64,000 nt of DNA from an uncultured Senegalimassilia sp. (GCF_934630535.1 NZ_CAKTVU010000004.1:135895-199894); one strand, 5' to 3'; positions 1 to 9,208 are shown, numbered from the stretch's first letter. Numbers and translations are program-made. The notes: generated by a model from the letters alone, not told the origin.

Positions 1-341
1 CCGGAAGACGAATGAAGCTCCACCACCTCATCCAAGGGAACAGCGAACATGCCATAGGGAAACGTCTTGCGCAGCGCATGCTTGTCGGTGAAGGGAAGCT
101 TCCGCACGTCTTCCAGGCACTTGATGTCGGAGGGCTTCACGCCCATCTCGTCCATCTGGTCGCGATACCAAGCAACGCGATCATAGGTCCACTTCACCTG
201 CGCAATAAGCTTTTCAAGCTGAATGGCTCGAATGCGTTCGCGTGAGCAGCATTCCACATCGGGGTTATGGATGGGCAGCTCATCGAAGCGGCCCTCGGCA
301 GCCGCGCAAAGCGCTGCGCCCTTTTCCGTGATATCGATCAT
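1..341 (-). CDS. paaK: Phenylacetate-CoA ligase, N-terminal part (cut by window edge)
   Basis: This is the first 113 codons of an AMP-forming phenylacetate-CoA ligase; the gene runs off the left edge, so its truncation is only that of the window. The N-terminus begins MIDITEKGA and continues into the family block seen in the complete copy at 5505-6806: a RIRAIQLEKL segment, an AYxNVPFYR-like stretch (here WTYDRVAWYRD), then LEDVRKLPFTDKHALR and the start of the ATP-binding loop ELHSSSG. The family activates aryl acetates to aryl-acetyl-CoA in the cytoplasm. It follows a tandem-ACT gene and iorAB, so a role with arylacetyl-CoA formed from aromatic amino acids is likely. The start is the ATG at 341; no stronger upstream start was seen. 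Confidence 0.85.
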   Translation of the reverse strand, partial: MIDITEKGAALCAAAEGRFDELPIHNPDVECCSRERIRAIQLEKLIAQVKWTYDRVAWYRDQMDEMGVKPSDIKCLEDVRKLPFTDKHALRKTFPYGMFAVPLDEVVELHSSS

Positions 342-369
342 GAGACAACACCCTATCTAACGTGCGAGG

Positions 370-801
370 CTAGGCAATATCAGCCGTCATATGGAGAAAA
401 TCCTTCTGATCAAGCAGCTCAACGGGCTGGTCGGCCAACAGCTTCTCCGCTTGATCGAGATCTTTGACATACAGGCAGATATACGTGGAAATGAGCGAAT
501 AGCTGTACTGCACGTTGATGCCGCACGAGGAGAGCACCTTCAATACACGAGCAAGCTCGCCAGGTTTGTCCTCGAGGCGCAGGCACAGCACGCGCGTTTT
601 GGTAGCAGCGCAATTCATATCATGCAATACCTGCAGCGCGCGATCGGGGTCATCGACCACGAATCGAACGATGCCGTAATCGCCGGTATCGGAAGCGCTA
701 TAACCGCGCACGCTGACATTGGCCTGCGTAAACGCATCAACGACACGGGACAGATGCCCCGGCTTGCTTTCAACGAACACGCTGATTTGCTGGACGCTCA
801 T
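370..801 (-). CDS. Tandem ACT-domain protein
   Basis: A 143-residue protein made of two ACT domains (about residues 3-70 and 72-140). Both carry the ACT signature, with glycine in the first loop (ESKPGHLSRV and EDKPGELARV) followed by an amphipathic helix. ACT pairs bind amino acids and usually control nearby enzymes allosterically. Its ATG overlaps the iorB stop by one base (TAATG), so translation is probably coupled to iorB, and a phenylacetate-CoA ligase gene follows 28 bases downstream. The most likely role is sensing an aromatic or branched amino acid for this catabolic module. No catalytic domain is present. A similar tandem-ACT gene sits next to the other ligase at 5071-5499. Confidence 0.8.
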   Translation of the reverse strand: MSVQQISVFVESKPGHLSRVVDAFTQANVSVRGYSASDTGDYGIVRFVVDDPDRALQVLHDMNCAATKTRVLCLRLEDKPGELARVLKVLSSCGINVQYSYSLISTYICLYVKDLDQAEKLLADQPVELLDQKDFLHMTADIA

Positions 802-1391
802 TATTCGGCCCCCTTTCGGGCAAATTCGTAACCTGCATCGAATGCACGCAGGTTCGCCTCAACCGTCTTAGGCGGAACATGCTTGGAAATGACTTCCTTC
901 CAAACAGCTTCGGAGAAATCCAAACGCGTTGCCAAGGCGCCGAGCAATACCACGTTCACCGATTTCACCGTTGCCACCTTCTCGGCAATCGGGCCGGCGG
1001 GAATAAGGGAAGCGCCCGCCGCCTGCAGCTTCTCGCGGGCGTTTTCGGGCATGCTCGCCTTGCCCGTGAGCACGGGGAGCGGCTTGATGGATTCGTCGGC
1101 AACGAGCAAATAACCGCCTTCGCGAACGAAGGGCAGGTTGCGCAGCGCTTCGGTGGTTTCGAAGGAAACGACGCAATCGGCGCAGCCGTGGTCGGCCACC
1201 ATGCTTGCAACCGGTTCGGCGCCGAAGCGCACCACCGTGGTGACGGCGCCTCCGCGCTGGGACATGCCGTGGATTTCCGAGATCTTCACGTCGTAATCGC
1301 TCGCAAGGGCGGTGCGGGCCAGCAAATCGGCAGCAAGGATGGTGCCCTGACCGCCGACGCCGCACAGCAAAACGGTAGTTGCCTGGGACAT
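801..1391 (-). CDS. iorB: Indolepyruvate:ferredoxin oxidoreductase, beta subunit
   Basis: A 196-residue gamma-type subunit of the 2-oxoacid:ferredoxin oxidoreductase family. It begins with the expected glycine-rich segment (LLCGVGGQGTILAADLLAR) and has the HGMSQRGGAV motif that is diagnostic for IorB. With IorA it oxidatively decarboxylates indolepyruvate, phenylpyruvate and hydroxyphenylpyruvate to aryl-acetyl-CoA, reducing ferredoxin. It lies 3 bases after iorA and overlaps the following ACT gene by one base, so the three are one operon. Length and domain content are normal for the family. Confidence 0.95.
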   Translation of the reverse strand: MSQATTVLLCGVGGQGTILAADLLARTALASDYDVKISEIHGMSQRGGAVTTVVRFGAEPVASMVADHGCADCVVSFETTEALRNLPFVREGGYLLVADESIKPLPVLTGKASMPENAREKLQAAGASLIPAGPIAEKVATVKSVNVVLLGALATRLDFSEAVWKEVISKHVPPKTVEANLRAFDAGYEFARKGAE

Positions 1392-1394
1392 GGG

Positions 1395-3134
1395 TTACTC
1401 CCCTTCCTTAACCGTGGATACAATGCTCTTGAATGCGCAATACTGCTCGCACTGGCCGCAGCCGATGCACATGGCCTGATCGATAACGGCGTGGCCGTCG
1501 TCGTTGGTCGCGATCGCCGGGCACCCAAGCGTGGTGCATACGCCGCACGCCGTGCACGAATCAGCGATCGTGTAGGCAGGCTTGCGGATGCGGTCGATAA
1601 GCACGCAGGGGCTGCGGAACACGATAACGGACAGCTCGTCAGAACGGGTAGCCTCGCGCAACGCAAGGCGAACCGCCTTCATATCGTTGGGATCGACGGT
1701 GCGGACATCGGGCACCCCGATGGCGGTGAGCACGCCTTCCATGTCAAGCTCACGGGACGGACGATGCTGCAGCGTTTCGCCGTTGAACGGATTGCCCTGT
1801 CGGCCCGTCATGGCCGTAGTGCGGTTGTCAAGCACGCAAACGGTTCCCGCACCCTTGTTATAGACGGTGCTGATAAGCGCCGACAAACCGGAATGCGCGA
1901 AGGTGGAATCGCCGATGACCGCGACCACGGGACGATGCTCGGTGCCGGCCCAAGCTAGCTCGAAACCATGGGACATGGAAACGGATGCACCCATATCGAT
2001 GCACGTGTCCACAGCGGACAGCGGGGGCAGCGCACCGAGCGTATAGCAGCCGATATCGCCGGTGACGACGGCCTTCATGCGGGAGAGCTCTTTGAACACA
2101 AGGCGATGCGGGCATCCGGCGCACAACGCAGGAGGACGACCCGGCACATCATCGGGAGCCTGAGTATGCGCAGGAGCTTCCTGGCCGAATGCAGCGCGGA
2201 TCAGGCCAGGAGACAATTCGCCATCGCGAACCAGGCCGCACGGGAACTCGGCAACCTGAACGCCCGCGGCGCGAACGGCGTCGGTCAAATACTCCGAAGC
2301 CTCCTCCACAACGTAAAGCTCCTCGACGGATGCCTGGAAGTCGCGCAGCGCCAGCTTCGGCAAGGGGTACGTGACGCCCAGCTTGAATACGGAAGCGTCC
2401 GGAAGGGCCTCCACCACATGCTGATAGACGGCGCCGGCGCATACGACGCCGATTTTCGAATCCTTGCGCTCGATGCGGTTGAACTCACAGGATTCAACCC
2501 ATTCGGACAGCTGATCGAGACGCTGGAGCTGGACCTTGCGACGCGGCTTGGCGAACGCCGGCATCATAACCCATTTGCCCGGGTTGCTTTCGTAGGGCTT
2601 GAGCGCGTGCTCGGTACGCGGACCGCGCTCGATCGGCGACTTCGTATGGGATACGCGCACCGACGAGCGGATGAAGAACGGGACGTCGAAACGCTCGGAG
2701 AGGTCGAATGCGCTGCGGGTGAACGCCAATGCCTCTGCGGAGTCTGCAGGATCGAGCATGGGAATGTGCGCAGCAGCAGCATAGTAGTGGGAGTCCTGCT
2801 CGTTCTGGGAAGAATACATGCCCGGATCGTCGGCGGCCAACACCACGAAACCGCCGCCTACGCCGGTATATGCGGCGGTGAAAAGCGGGTCTGCGGCAAC
2901 GTTGACGCCGACGTGCTTCATGGTGGACAGCACGCGGGCACCGGCGGCGCTAGCGCCGACGCCTACCTCGACGGCAACCTTCTCGTTGACGCACCATTCC
3001 GCATACACGCCATCCATCTTCGCAAAAGTCTCAAGCGTTTCGGTGGAAGGCGTGCCGGGGTATGCCACTCCGATACGGCAACCAGCCTCCCATGCGCCTT
3101 GGGCTATCGCCTCGTTTCCAGATAACAGTTCCAT
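1395..3134 (-). CDS. iorA: Indolepyruvate:ferredoxin oxidoreductase, alpha subunit
   Basis: A 579-residue catalytic subunit. Residues 1-350 form the pyruvate-binding part (MELLSGNEAIAQGAWEAG, then YPGTPSTE). The middle holds the thiamine-diphosphate domain (GDIGCYTLGALPP, then GDSTFAHSG). The last 65 residues hold two 4Fe-4S clusters (CTACGVCTTLGCPAI and CIGCGQCEQYC). The ATG at 3134 is chosen because GGGAG sits six bases upstream and the encoded N-terminus matches the family; a longer reading to 3224 would overlap the preceding FHA gene. Reduced ferredoxin made here could feed the Ech-type hydrogenase encoded at 10-15.7 kb, which is an inference from family roles. Confidence 0.95.
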   Translation of the reverse strand: MELLSGNEAIAQGAWEAGCRIGVAYPGTPSTETLETFAKMDGVYAEWCVNEKVAVEVGVGASAAGARVLSTMKHVGVNVAADPLFTAAYTGVGGGFVVLAADDPGMYSSQNEQDSHYYAAAAHIPMLDPADSAEALAFTRSAFDLSERFDVPFFIRSSVRVSHTKSPIERGPRTEHALKPYESNPGKWVMMPAFAKPRRKVQLQRLDQLSEWVESCEFNRIERKDSKIGVVCAGAVYQHVVEALPDASVFKLGVTYPLPKLALRDFQASVEELYVVEEASEYLTDAVRAAGVQVAEFPCGLVRDGELSPGLIRAAFGQEAPAHTQAPDDVPGRPPALCAGCPHRLVFKELSRMKAVVTGDIGCYTLGALPPLSAVDTCIDMGASVSMSHGFELAWAGTEHRPVVAVIGDSTFAHSGLSALISTVYNKGAGTVCVLDNRTTAMTGRQGNPFNGETLQHRPSRELDMEGVLTAIGVPDVRTVDPNDMKAVRLALREATRSDELSVIVFRSPCVLIDRIRKPAYTIADSCTACGVCTTLGCPAIATNDDGHAVIDQAMCIGCGQCEQYCAFKSIVSTVKEGE

Positions 3135-3199
3135 GTTGCTCCCGTCTGTGGGGACGCCTGAAGCGACGTCCATTTGAAACCGCAAGATACCCTGCGGCG

Positions 3200-3640
3200 C
3201 TACTCCTCTTTGTACACCAAGCAAAATGCGCCGATTTGAACGACGTCGCCATCGGCAAGAAGATAGGTATCGATGCTGTTGTTGTTAACCCATACCCCGT
3301 TAAAAGATGCCTCGTCGGAAATCTCATATCCTGAAGCTACCGGCTGAACGGAGGCATGCATACGGGATACGGTCATATCGTTGAGGAAGACGTCGCACTG
3401 CGGGCTACGGCCGATGCTGAGCTTCATGTCGCCCAACTTGAAGGATACGCCGGTTTGCGGCCCGCGAACAACGTGCAGAACAGCGGTTGGCTTGGTTTTA
3501 GCGGCGGCAACCAGCTGGTCTTCCCCGAACTGCAACGGCGCGAAGCGCTGCGTGGACCCTTGCAGCTTGAAGCCGCAATGGGGACACGCCGAGTCCTCGG
3601 GACCTACCGGGTTATTGCACACCGGGCAAACGTTGGTCAT
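3200..3640 (-). CDS. Zinc-ribbon FHA-domain protein
   Basis: A 146-residue protein. Residues 5-24 form a zinc ribbon (CPVCNN then CPHCGF). Residues 48-146 form a forkhead-associated domain with the phosphothreonine-binding residues visible as the GRSPQCDVFL, SRMHA and FNGVWVN segments. FHA domains bind phosphothreonine peptides and in Actinobacteria commonly act with PknB-type kinases. No kinase gene is in this window, so its partner is unknown. A strong ribosome-binding site (AAGGAG) lies 6 bases before the ATG. It sits between dacA and iorA, 23 bases after dacA, an odd place for a signalling adaptor. Confidence 0.85.
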   Translation of the reverse strand: MTNVCPVCNNPVGPEDSACPHCGFKLQGSTQRFAPLQFGEDQLVAAAKTKPTAVLHVVRGPQTGVSFKLGDMKLSIGRSPQCDVFLNDMTVSRMHASVQPVASGYEISDEASFNGVWVNNNSIDTYLLADGDVVQIGAFCLVYKEE

Positions 3641-3662
3641 GATTGCTCCTTCCTACATGCCG

Positions 3663-5090
3663 CTATTGCGTCGAAGAGGTTTTGTCGACGATAAGCGGCG
3701 TGGTGTTCAACAGCTGCGAGGTTGCTGTTTTGTCCCCGCCAGAAAAACCGCGCATGAACCTGTCGAAGGCGATGCCGATGCCCTCGAAGAAGTTCGGGGC
3801 GGCAACGTCTTTGCAAGCCACCAGATCTTGCGTGGCGATAACCTGATTGCGTTGCTTAAACGTAACGGTGCCGACAACCTGCCCGGCCTTCACCGTGCCG
3901 TGAAGCTCGTTGAACTGCACGGTTTGGCTGACATTGCCGTTGAGGTCGAACACCTCTACGGCGCATTCCGGATCGGCGAACGTTGCCGGAACCGTACGGT
4001 CTATCCAATCGTCGTGCGCAACCTGCGCCACCAAGGGCACGGAAGCCCCGTTCATCTGCGTGTTCTGATCGCAATTGGCAAGCTGATAGGTTTTACGGTG
4101 TTCGAACACCCACTCCACCAGCTCGTCCGCATCGAAGAAGCGCTGGCTTTCAGAGCTTGAACCCAAAACGATGGCGTACAGCTCCTGCCCGTCCTTGTTG
4201 ACAGCGCCGGCAAACGAAGCTCCAGCCTTTTCAGTGTAACCGGTTTTGACGCCGATGGCATCATCGTTGATATCGAAGAAACCATCGGTGGTTTCCAGGA
4301 ACACATCGGCCGAAGACCCGCCTCGTTTCACCGTGATAGTGGTGGACCCGCCTCCGACGATGGAGCGAAACGTGTCGTTGGTCATGGCATAGGCGACCAC
4401 TTTCGCCTGATCGGCTGCGGTGGAATGCAGGTTTCCCTCGTATTGATCGAAATCAAGGCCGTGAGGGTTCTCGTAAACCGTGTTCGTGCAGCCGAGCTTT
4501 TGGGCCGTGGCGTTCATCTGCGCAACGAAGGCTTGCACATCGGAATCCCCCGAAGCGGTGCCGCTCGACCTGAGCGCCGCACCGACCGATTCGGCGATGG
4601 CGATAGCGGCATCGTTGCCCGAAGGCACCAACAACGCGTAGAGCGCGGTTTTGAGCGACATCGTATCGCCTTCCTGCAAACCGGCAGAAGACTCGCCCAC
4701 CGCAGCAGCAGCGGCTGAAACGGTGATCGTCGAATCAAGGGACGTCAATCCGGAAGCCACGGCATCGAGCGCCACGACGCCCGTCATGATCTTGGTGACC
4801 GAGGCGATGCACGCAGCCTGATCGGCATTGCGCTCGAAATATACGTTCCCGTCCGCATCCACCACGGTGGCGCGCTCGGCATCGATGTTCGGGCATTGGG
4901 CAACCGCCAAGCCGCGAGAATCCACCGTCTCGCCCATGACGATATCGGCTTTGCGCACATCGGCATACGCTTCGGAAACGCCGCCGATCACGGGGGTGAG
5001 GGCCAGCACGAACACAAGCACGCACGCGATAGCGCGTGCGTGCTTGTTCAGCCCACTATGCAAGGTGAAGCTAGTCGACAATGTACACAT
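3663..5090 (-). CDS. dacA: D-alanyl-D-alanine carboxypeptidase (PBP5/DacA family)
   Basis: A 475-residue exported penicillin-binding protein. A hydrophobic signal segment covers about residues 18-36 with a likely AYA cleavage site near 43. The three active-site motifs are present: SVTK with the nucleophile at about residue 97, SGN in VPSGNDAA, and KTG in GVKTGYTEKAG. The C-terminal region after about residue 340 looks like the beta-rich PBP5 domain. It removes the terminal D-alanine of peptidoglycan stem peptides outside the membrane. The start is uncertain: ATG at 5090 has AGAGG directly against it, whereas the in-frame TTG at 5081 has the same AGAGG at a good 9-base spacing. Either way the gene overlaps the end of the upstream ACT gene by 11-20 bases. 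Confidence 0.9.
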   Translation of the reverse strand: MCTLSTSFTLHSGLNKHARAIACVLVFVLALTPVIGGVSEAYADVRKADIVMGETVDSRGLAVAQCPNIDAERATVVDADGNVYFERNADQAACIASVTKIMTGVVALDAVASGLTSLDSTITVSAAAAAVGESSAGLQEGDTMSLKTALYALLVPSGNDAAIAIAESVGAALRSSGTASGDSDVQAFVAQMNATAQKLGCTNTVYENPHGLDFDQYEGNLHSTAADQAKVVAYAMTNDTFRSIVGGGSTTITVKRGGSSADVFLETTDGFFDINDDAIGVKTGYTEKAGASFAGAVNKDGQELYAIVLGSSSESQRFFDADELVEWVFEHRKTYQLANCDQNTQMNGASVPLVAQVAHDDWIDRTVPATFADPECAVEVFDLNGNVSQTVQFNELHGTVKAGQVVGTVTFKQRNQVIATQDLVACKDVAAPNFFEGIGIAFDRFMRGFSGGDKTATSQLLNTTPLIVDKTSSTQ

Positions 5091-5499
5091 CCTCTGCGGA
5101 AACGGGCGCGAAACCGGCATCTGCAAGCTTCTGCTCGATATCCTCGTCGCCTGAAACCTTCAGCACGTCGATGGCGTGCCCGCCTTCAACCGACATGCAA
5201 TAGCCGTATTCGACGTTGACATCGCACTCGTCCAAAAACTCGAGCAGCGAAGCCAAGCCGCCCGGCACATCCGGGACGCGCACGGCCATAACCGGCGTGA
5301 CGGCAGCGCGCCATCCGGCCAGCGTCAGCTTCTCAGCTGCTTTGTTCGGAGTATCGCACAGCATACGGGCCACGCCGAAATCCTCGGTGTCGGCCAGGTA
5401 CAAAGCATGCATGTTGACACCGGCATCAGCGACCGCGCGGGTAGCTGCGGCCAAACGGCCCTTTTCGTTCTCCAAAAAAACGGTGAGTTGGGAAATCAT
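5071..5499 (-). CDS. Tandem ACT-domain protein
   Basis: A 142-residue protein with two ACT domains (about residues 3-68 and 70-138). ENEKGRLAAAT and VPDVPGGLASL are the ligand-binding first loops. It resembles the ACT gene at 370-801 in size and plan, and like it is adjacent to a phenylacetate-CoA ligase, whose stop codon is only 5 bases upstream. Small-molecule sensing that adjusts the ligase or the pathway is the likely role. No enzymatic domain is visible. Its 3' end overlaps the start of dacA. Confidence 0.8.
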   Translation of the reverse strand: MISQLTVFLENEKGRLAAATRAVADAGVNMHALYLADTEDFGVARMLCDTPNKAAEKLTLAGWRAAVTPVMAVRVPDVPGGLASLLEFLDECDVNVEYGYCMSVEGGHAIDVLKVSGDEDIEQKLADAGFAPVSAEDVYIVD

Positions 5500-5504
5500 C
5501 GCGA

Positions 5505-6806
5505 TTACTCCTTTCGCAGGTCGATGATGCGCTTGGCCTTGCCCTCGCTGCGCTCGATGGACTTAGGCTCGACGAGCTTGATGTCCACGGCGATCTGCAG
5601 ATTCGCCTTGAGCTCGGCAGCCAGGCGCTTCTTGAGCGACTCAAGCTTGCGGATCTCATCGAACGGGAACTCGGGCACGGTCTCGACGCGCAGCTCGACA
5701 TGATCGAGCGGACCGCGCGTGGTGAGGATGATCTGATACTGCGTGGCGATCTCGGGGAAGCTCGTGAGAACCTGCTCGATCTGAGACGGGAACACGTTGA
5801 CGCCGCGCAGGATGAGCATATCGTCGGAACGGCCGATGATGCGGTCGATCTTGCGATGCGTGCGGCCGCAGGCGCAAGGCTCGGAGATGATGCGCGTGAT
5901 ATCGCGCGTGCGGTAGCGCACGAGCGGGCAGCATTCGCGCGTCAGCGTGGTGAACACCAGCTCGCCATACTGTCCGTCGGGGACGGGCTGCAGCGTTTCG
6001 GGGTCGATGATCTCGGCGAAGAAATGATCCTCGGCCAGGTGCAGGCCGCTCATCTCCTTGCACTCGAAGGCGACGCCCGGGCCCATGACCTCGGACAAAC
6101 CGTACACATCGCAATATTGCACACCGAGTTTCTCGGCGATCTCGTCGCGCATGCCCTGGCTGCAGGGCTCGGCGCCGAAGATACCGGCGCGGACCTTCAG
6201 GTCGGTTGCGGGGTTGATGCCCATTTCGATGGCGGTGTCGGCGATATGCAGCGCGTAGGACGGCGTGCATGCCAGCACGTCGACCTCCATGTCCTTGAGC
6301 ATCTGGATTTGGCGCTTGGTGTTTCCCGACGAGATGGGGACCACGGCGCAGCCTGCGGTCTCGCCGCCTCTATGGGCGCCCAGGCCGCCGGTGAACAGGC
6401 CGTAGCCGTAGGCGATCTGCATGGTGGAGTTCTCGTCGCAATCGCAGATGGCAAGGCCGCGAGCAAAGCACTCGCCCCAGTGCTGCAGGTCGTTTTCCGT
6501 GGATCCGACGACCGTAGCCTGCCCGGTGGTGCCGGAAGAGGCATGCAGGCGCGCCACCTTCGAGCGCGGCACGGCGAACAGCCCATCAGGATAGTTGTCG
6601 CGCATGTCCTGCTTAAGGATGAACGGGAACTTCGTGATGTCCTCGAGCGTTTTCAGGTCGCCCGGTTCGACGCCGGCGTCCTTGAAGCTCTTCTGATAGA
6701 AAGGGACGTTGTCATACGCATACTGGACACACCACTTCATGCGCTCGAGCTGCAGGTCGCGCAGCTCCTCACGTGACATCGTTTCGATTTCCGGCTGGAA
6801 GTACAC
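5505..6806 (-). CDS. paaK: Phenylacetate-CoA ligase
   Basis: A complete 433-residue AMP-forming ligase of the PaaK family. The adenylation P-loop is HASSGTTGQATVVG near residues 91-104. The later core motif appears as DVYGLSEVMGPG, followed by YRTRDITRI and the hinge region GRSDDMLILRGVNVFPSQIE. It activates phenylacetate or related aryl acetates with ATP and CoA in the cytoplasm. A GTG start at 6806 fits the family N-terminus (PEIETMSREEL), with AAGG about ten bases upstream; ATG at 6779 would trim conserved residues. It heads an operon with the tandem-ACT gene, dacA, the FHA gene and possibly iorAB. It may run in reverse to recover energy from aryl-acetyl-CoA (inference). Confidence 0.93.
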   Translation of the reverse strand: MYFQPEIETMSREELRDLQLERMKWCVQYAYDNVPFYQKSFKDAGVEPGDLKTLEDITKFPFILKQDMRDNYPDGLFAVPRSKVARLHASSGTTGQATVVGSTENDLQHWGECFARGLAICDCDENSTMQIAYGYGLFTGGLGAHRGGETAGCAVVPISSGNTKRQIQMLKDMEVDVLACTPSYALHIADTAIEMGINPATDLKVRAGIFGAEPCSQGMRDEIAEKLGVQYCDVYGLSEVMGPGVAFECKEMSGLHLAEDHFFAEIIDPETLQPVPDGQYGELVFTTLTRECCPLVRYRTRDITRIISEPCACGRTHRKIDRIIGRSDDMLILRGVNVFPSQIEQVLTSFPEIATQYQIILTTRGPLDHVELRVETVPEFPFDEIRKLESLKKRLAAELKANLQIAVDIKLVEPKSIERSEGKAKRIIDLRKE

Positions 6807-6883
6807 CTTTCTTTTACCTTTCTTTGTGCGCGGCGCCTGGCGTGCGGTGGGCGCGTATCGCCGCTTAAATATGAAGTAACCCG

Positions 6884-9208
6884 CTAGCTTCGATCCGGAC
6901 CCTTCAAGATAACCTCGTTGATGGGATCGTACACGCTGGCGAACAGGTCTTGGCGCACGATGTTTCCGTTCACGTCCTTGACCGTACGCGTCACCTCGAT
7001 GGTCGAACCGTCGGTGCCGCGCGTTTTCACGTAGCTGGTACCCGGCGCAAGCGTATCGTCAACTTTTGTGGTGGTGGAATACTTCTTGCCCGCTTCCCAT
7101 TGACCGGTTTCGGTGGTTACCTGATAGCCGGGATCGACTCCATATAGTGTAGCGGTTACCGACCCGACTTGGGTGGAAACCTTTACCAAAACATCGCTGG
7201 CGGTGTCGTTTCGCCACACAAGGTCAAGATCGGGGTACGAGACCGCTGCATCTCGCCCAGCGGGATAGCTGGCAATGTAGAGCGAATGGTTATGACGCTC
7301 CACAACGGGAAGGCCGGATTCGTAGACGGCGTCGAAAACGGTGGTGGCAACCTGGCAGATGCCGCCGCCCACCGAATCGGTGTACTCGCCGTTGATGATG
7401 GCGCCCGCACCCAGAAAGCCTTTTTCCTCGTTACAGTCCCCTGTGGTGGTGTTGTAAGACCAGGTCTCGCCGGATTTGCAGACGGAGTTGTCGAGTATCT
7501 GGGACACAAGCTCGATGTTGTGGTTTCGGTTCTCGGTGCCTTGACCTGTTGTGTAGGTGGTGGTGAAGCTGCCGATGGGACCGACCACGCCTTTGTCAAC
7601 GGCTTCCTGGAAGGAAAGCCGCTTGGGCATATCCTCGGCATCCACTGAGATTTCGGGAGCCTGTTGCGCCGGGTAAACCATGTCCCCTTGCCCGAACAAC
7701 GCAACGGACAGCGCCTCGGCAGCATCGGAAACATCAGGCAACTTGCCTTGGCCGTTGGTGGTGACGCTGACCGCGCCCGCATCGTTAACCTCGAATCCGA
7801 CGCCTGAGAGCGAATCCCCCTCTGCCTGCCGGATGCCCGAAGCCATCGCCGATTTGGACAGCTGCTGATCGATATAAGGACGCAGGCGCCAACCGTCGCC
7901 CGCCTGCTCGACGGAGGTGGAGACCCAAGCGCCCAGCTCGGAAGCAGTTGCCTGCCAGGTATGCCCTTCGAACTTGAAACGCGCACCGCCGGAGAGCGCC
8001 GATGTGACATCTTGGGCAACCTCGGCGGCAGCATCGGAGGAAATGCGGACGGGAGTGAACTCGGTATGCGCGATGATGTGCTCGTCGGAGGAGCCGAGCA
8101 TCGTACCGCTGAGAAGCTGCGCAAGCGTTTGCCGGTTGACCTCCCAACCGTCATTGCCTTGCACAACATAGGCCACGCCGCCTGAAACCTTCACGTCATA
8201 GTCAACGCGTGCCTGCCCTATCGCCGCATCGATGCCGGAGGCGAACTCCTCAAGGGCCGCTTCGTCGAACGAAGGCTCAACCTCGATGCGCTTGCCGAAC
8301 AACCCAGCACCCATACGCGCAAAAAAACCGCCATCGCCACGACCGACCGCGAGCGCCTGCTCGGCAAGCTGCGCGGAATCCAACGTAGCGCCTAGGTCGG
8401 CGCCGGTGGTCTGCCATGCCTTCTTCGAGGCCATTGCCTCATCCACCGCCATCTGCTCGGCAAGCGCCGCGTCCTGCTGGTTTTGCGCTGCCGCAGCCTC
8501 ATCGGTTTGCTGCGCAGCCTCTTCGGAGGCGAACACCGTGGCGCTTGCCTGTTGAAGCGGCTGATTATACGTTTGTTCAACCGCTTGCTCGATTTCGCCA
8601 GCGGTCAGACCCGACACGTCGATATCGCCGACTTTGACGCCGGAGTAAGCGCGACCGGCATGCGATATGCCGTCGAACGAGAACACGACGACTAACGCGA
8701 TGGCGCACAAGGAAACGATCAGCGCCGGCTTGCTATTGCGAACAAGCCTGAACCACGCGCGCAGCAAAGCACCTAGAACACGGCCGATCGCCCGAACGAC
8801 GACCGACAACGCACCCAGAAGCCAGGATAGAACGCTTCCCGCCACCGACAGAACAGCGGACCCGCCCGAAGACCGCACCTGCCCGCGTTCGCGAGCGGCG
8901 CCCGTACGCGATGAGGAGCGCTGCTCTTTGGTCCACAAGGTAGGCTGCACGCCGGAGCCGTGAGCCGCCGAACGCGCACGACGACCCGACCGCTGTGCGG
9001 TTCGAGCCGTCGACGATGTTCTATTCCCTTGTCGTTGCGCACGAGATGAAGCGGTGCGGGAAGAAGTGCGGGCAGCCCCGTGACGGGGCGACCCCCCGGC
9101 GTGCCGCGGCCTTCCGGCATTCACGCGGGAAGGATCCCCCGAACGTGTTCGCGAACTAGGACGCTCAGAGCCCCTGCGGGGAGAACCGCTATGCTGCGGG
9201 GCGCTCAC
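6884..9208 (-). CDS. VanW-family membrane-anchored envelope protein
   Basis: A 774-residue protein. Residues 1-150 are an Arg/Ser-rich cytoplasmic tail with little order. One membrane helix follows at about 158-180 (ALIVSLCAIALVVVF). The extracytoplasmic part has two peptidoglycan-binding-4-like regions (about 200-520) and then a VanW domain (about 545-690) recognised from LVSQILDNSVCKSGETWSYN and the conserved GGGICQVATTVFDAVYESGL. The tail from about 695 looks G5-like (TTKVDDTLAPGTSYVKTRG). Such proteins act in cell-wall biology but have no settled reaction. The start overlaps the pgsA stop by 4 bases (ATGA), so it is translated with pgsA. The very basic tail is unusual in length and may contact membrane or nucleic acid (inference). 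Confidence 0.85.
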   Translation of the reverse strand: MSAPQHSGSPRRGSERPSSRTRSGDPSRVNAGRPRHAGGSPRHGAARTSSRTASSRAQRQGNRTSSTARTAQRSGRRARSAAHGSGVQPTLWTKEQRSSSRTGAARERGQVRSSGGSAVLSVAGSVLSWLLGALSVVVRAIGRVLGALLRAWFRLVRNSKPALIVSLCAIALVVVFSFDGISHAGRAYSGVKVGDIDVSGLTAGEIEQAVEQTYNQPLQQASATVFASEEAAQQTDEAAAAQNQQDAALAEQMAVDEAMASKKAWQTTGADLGATLDSAQLAEQALAVGRGDGGFFARMGAGLFGKRIEVEPSFDEAALEEFASGIDAAIGQARVDYDVKVSGGVAYVVQGNDGWEVNRQTLAQLLSGTMLGSSDEHIIAHTEFTPVRISSDAAAEVAQDVTSALSGGARFKFEGHTWQATASELGAWVSTSVEQAGDGWRLRPYIDQQLSKSAMASGIRQAEGDSLSGVGFEVNDAGAVSVTTNGQGKLPDVSDAAEALSVALFGQGDMVYPAQQAPEISVDAEDMPKRLSFQEAVDKGVVGPIGSFTTTYTTGQGTENRNHNIELVSQILDNSVCKSGETWSYNTTTGDCNEEKGFLGAGAIINGEYTDSVGGGICQVATTVFDAVYESGLPVVERHNHSLYIASYPAGRDAAVSYPDLDLVWRNDTASDVLVKVSTQVGSVTATLYGVDPGYQVTTETGQWEAGKKYSTTTKVDDTLAPGTSYVKTRGTDGSTIEVTRTVKDVNGNIVRQDLFASVYDPINEVILKGPDRS

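Noticed and set aside
1..341. Truncated phenylacetate-CoA ligase as a pseudogene
   Set aside because: The frame is intact to the window edge; the cut is artificial.
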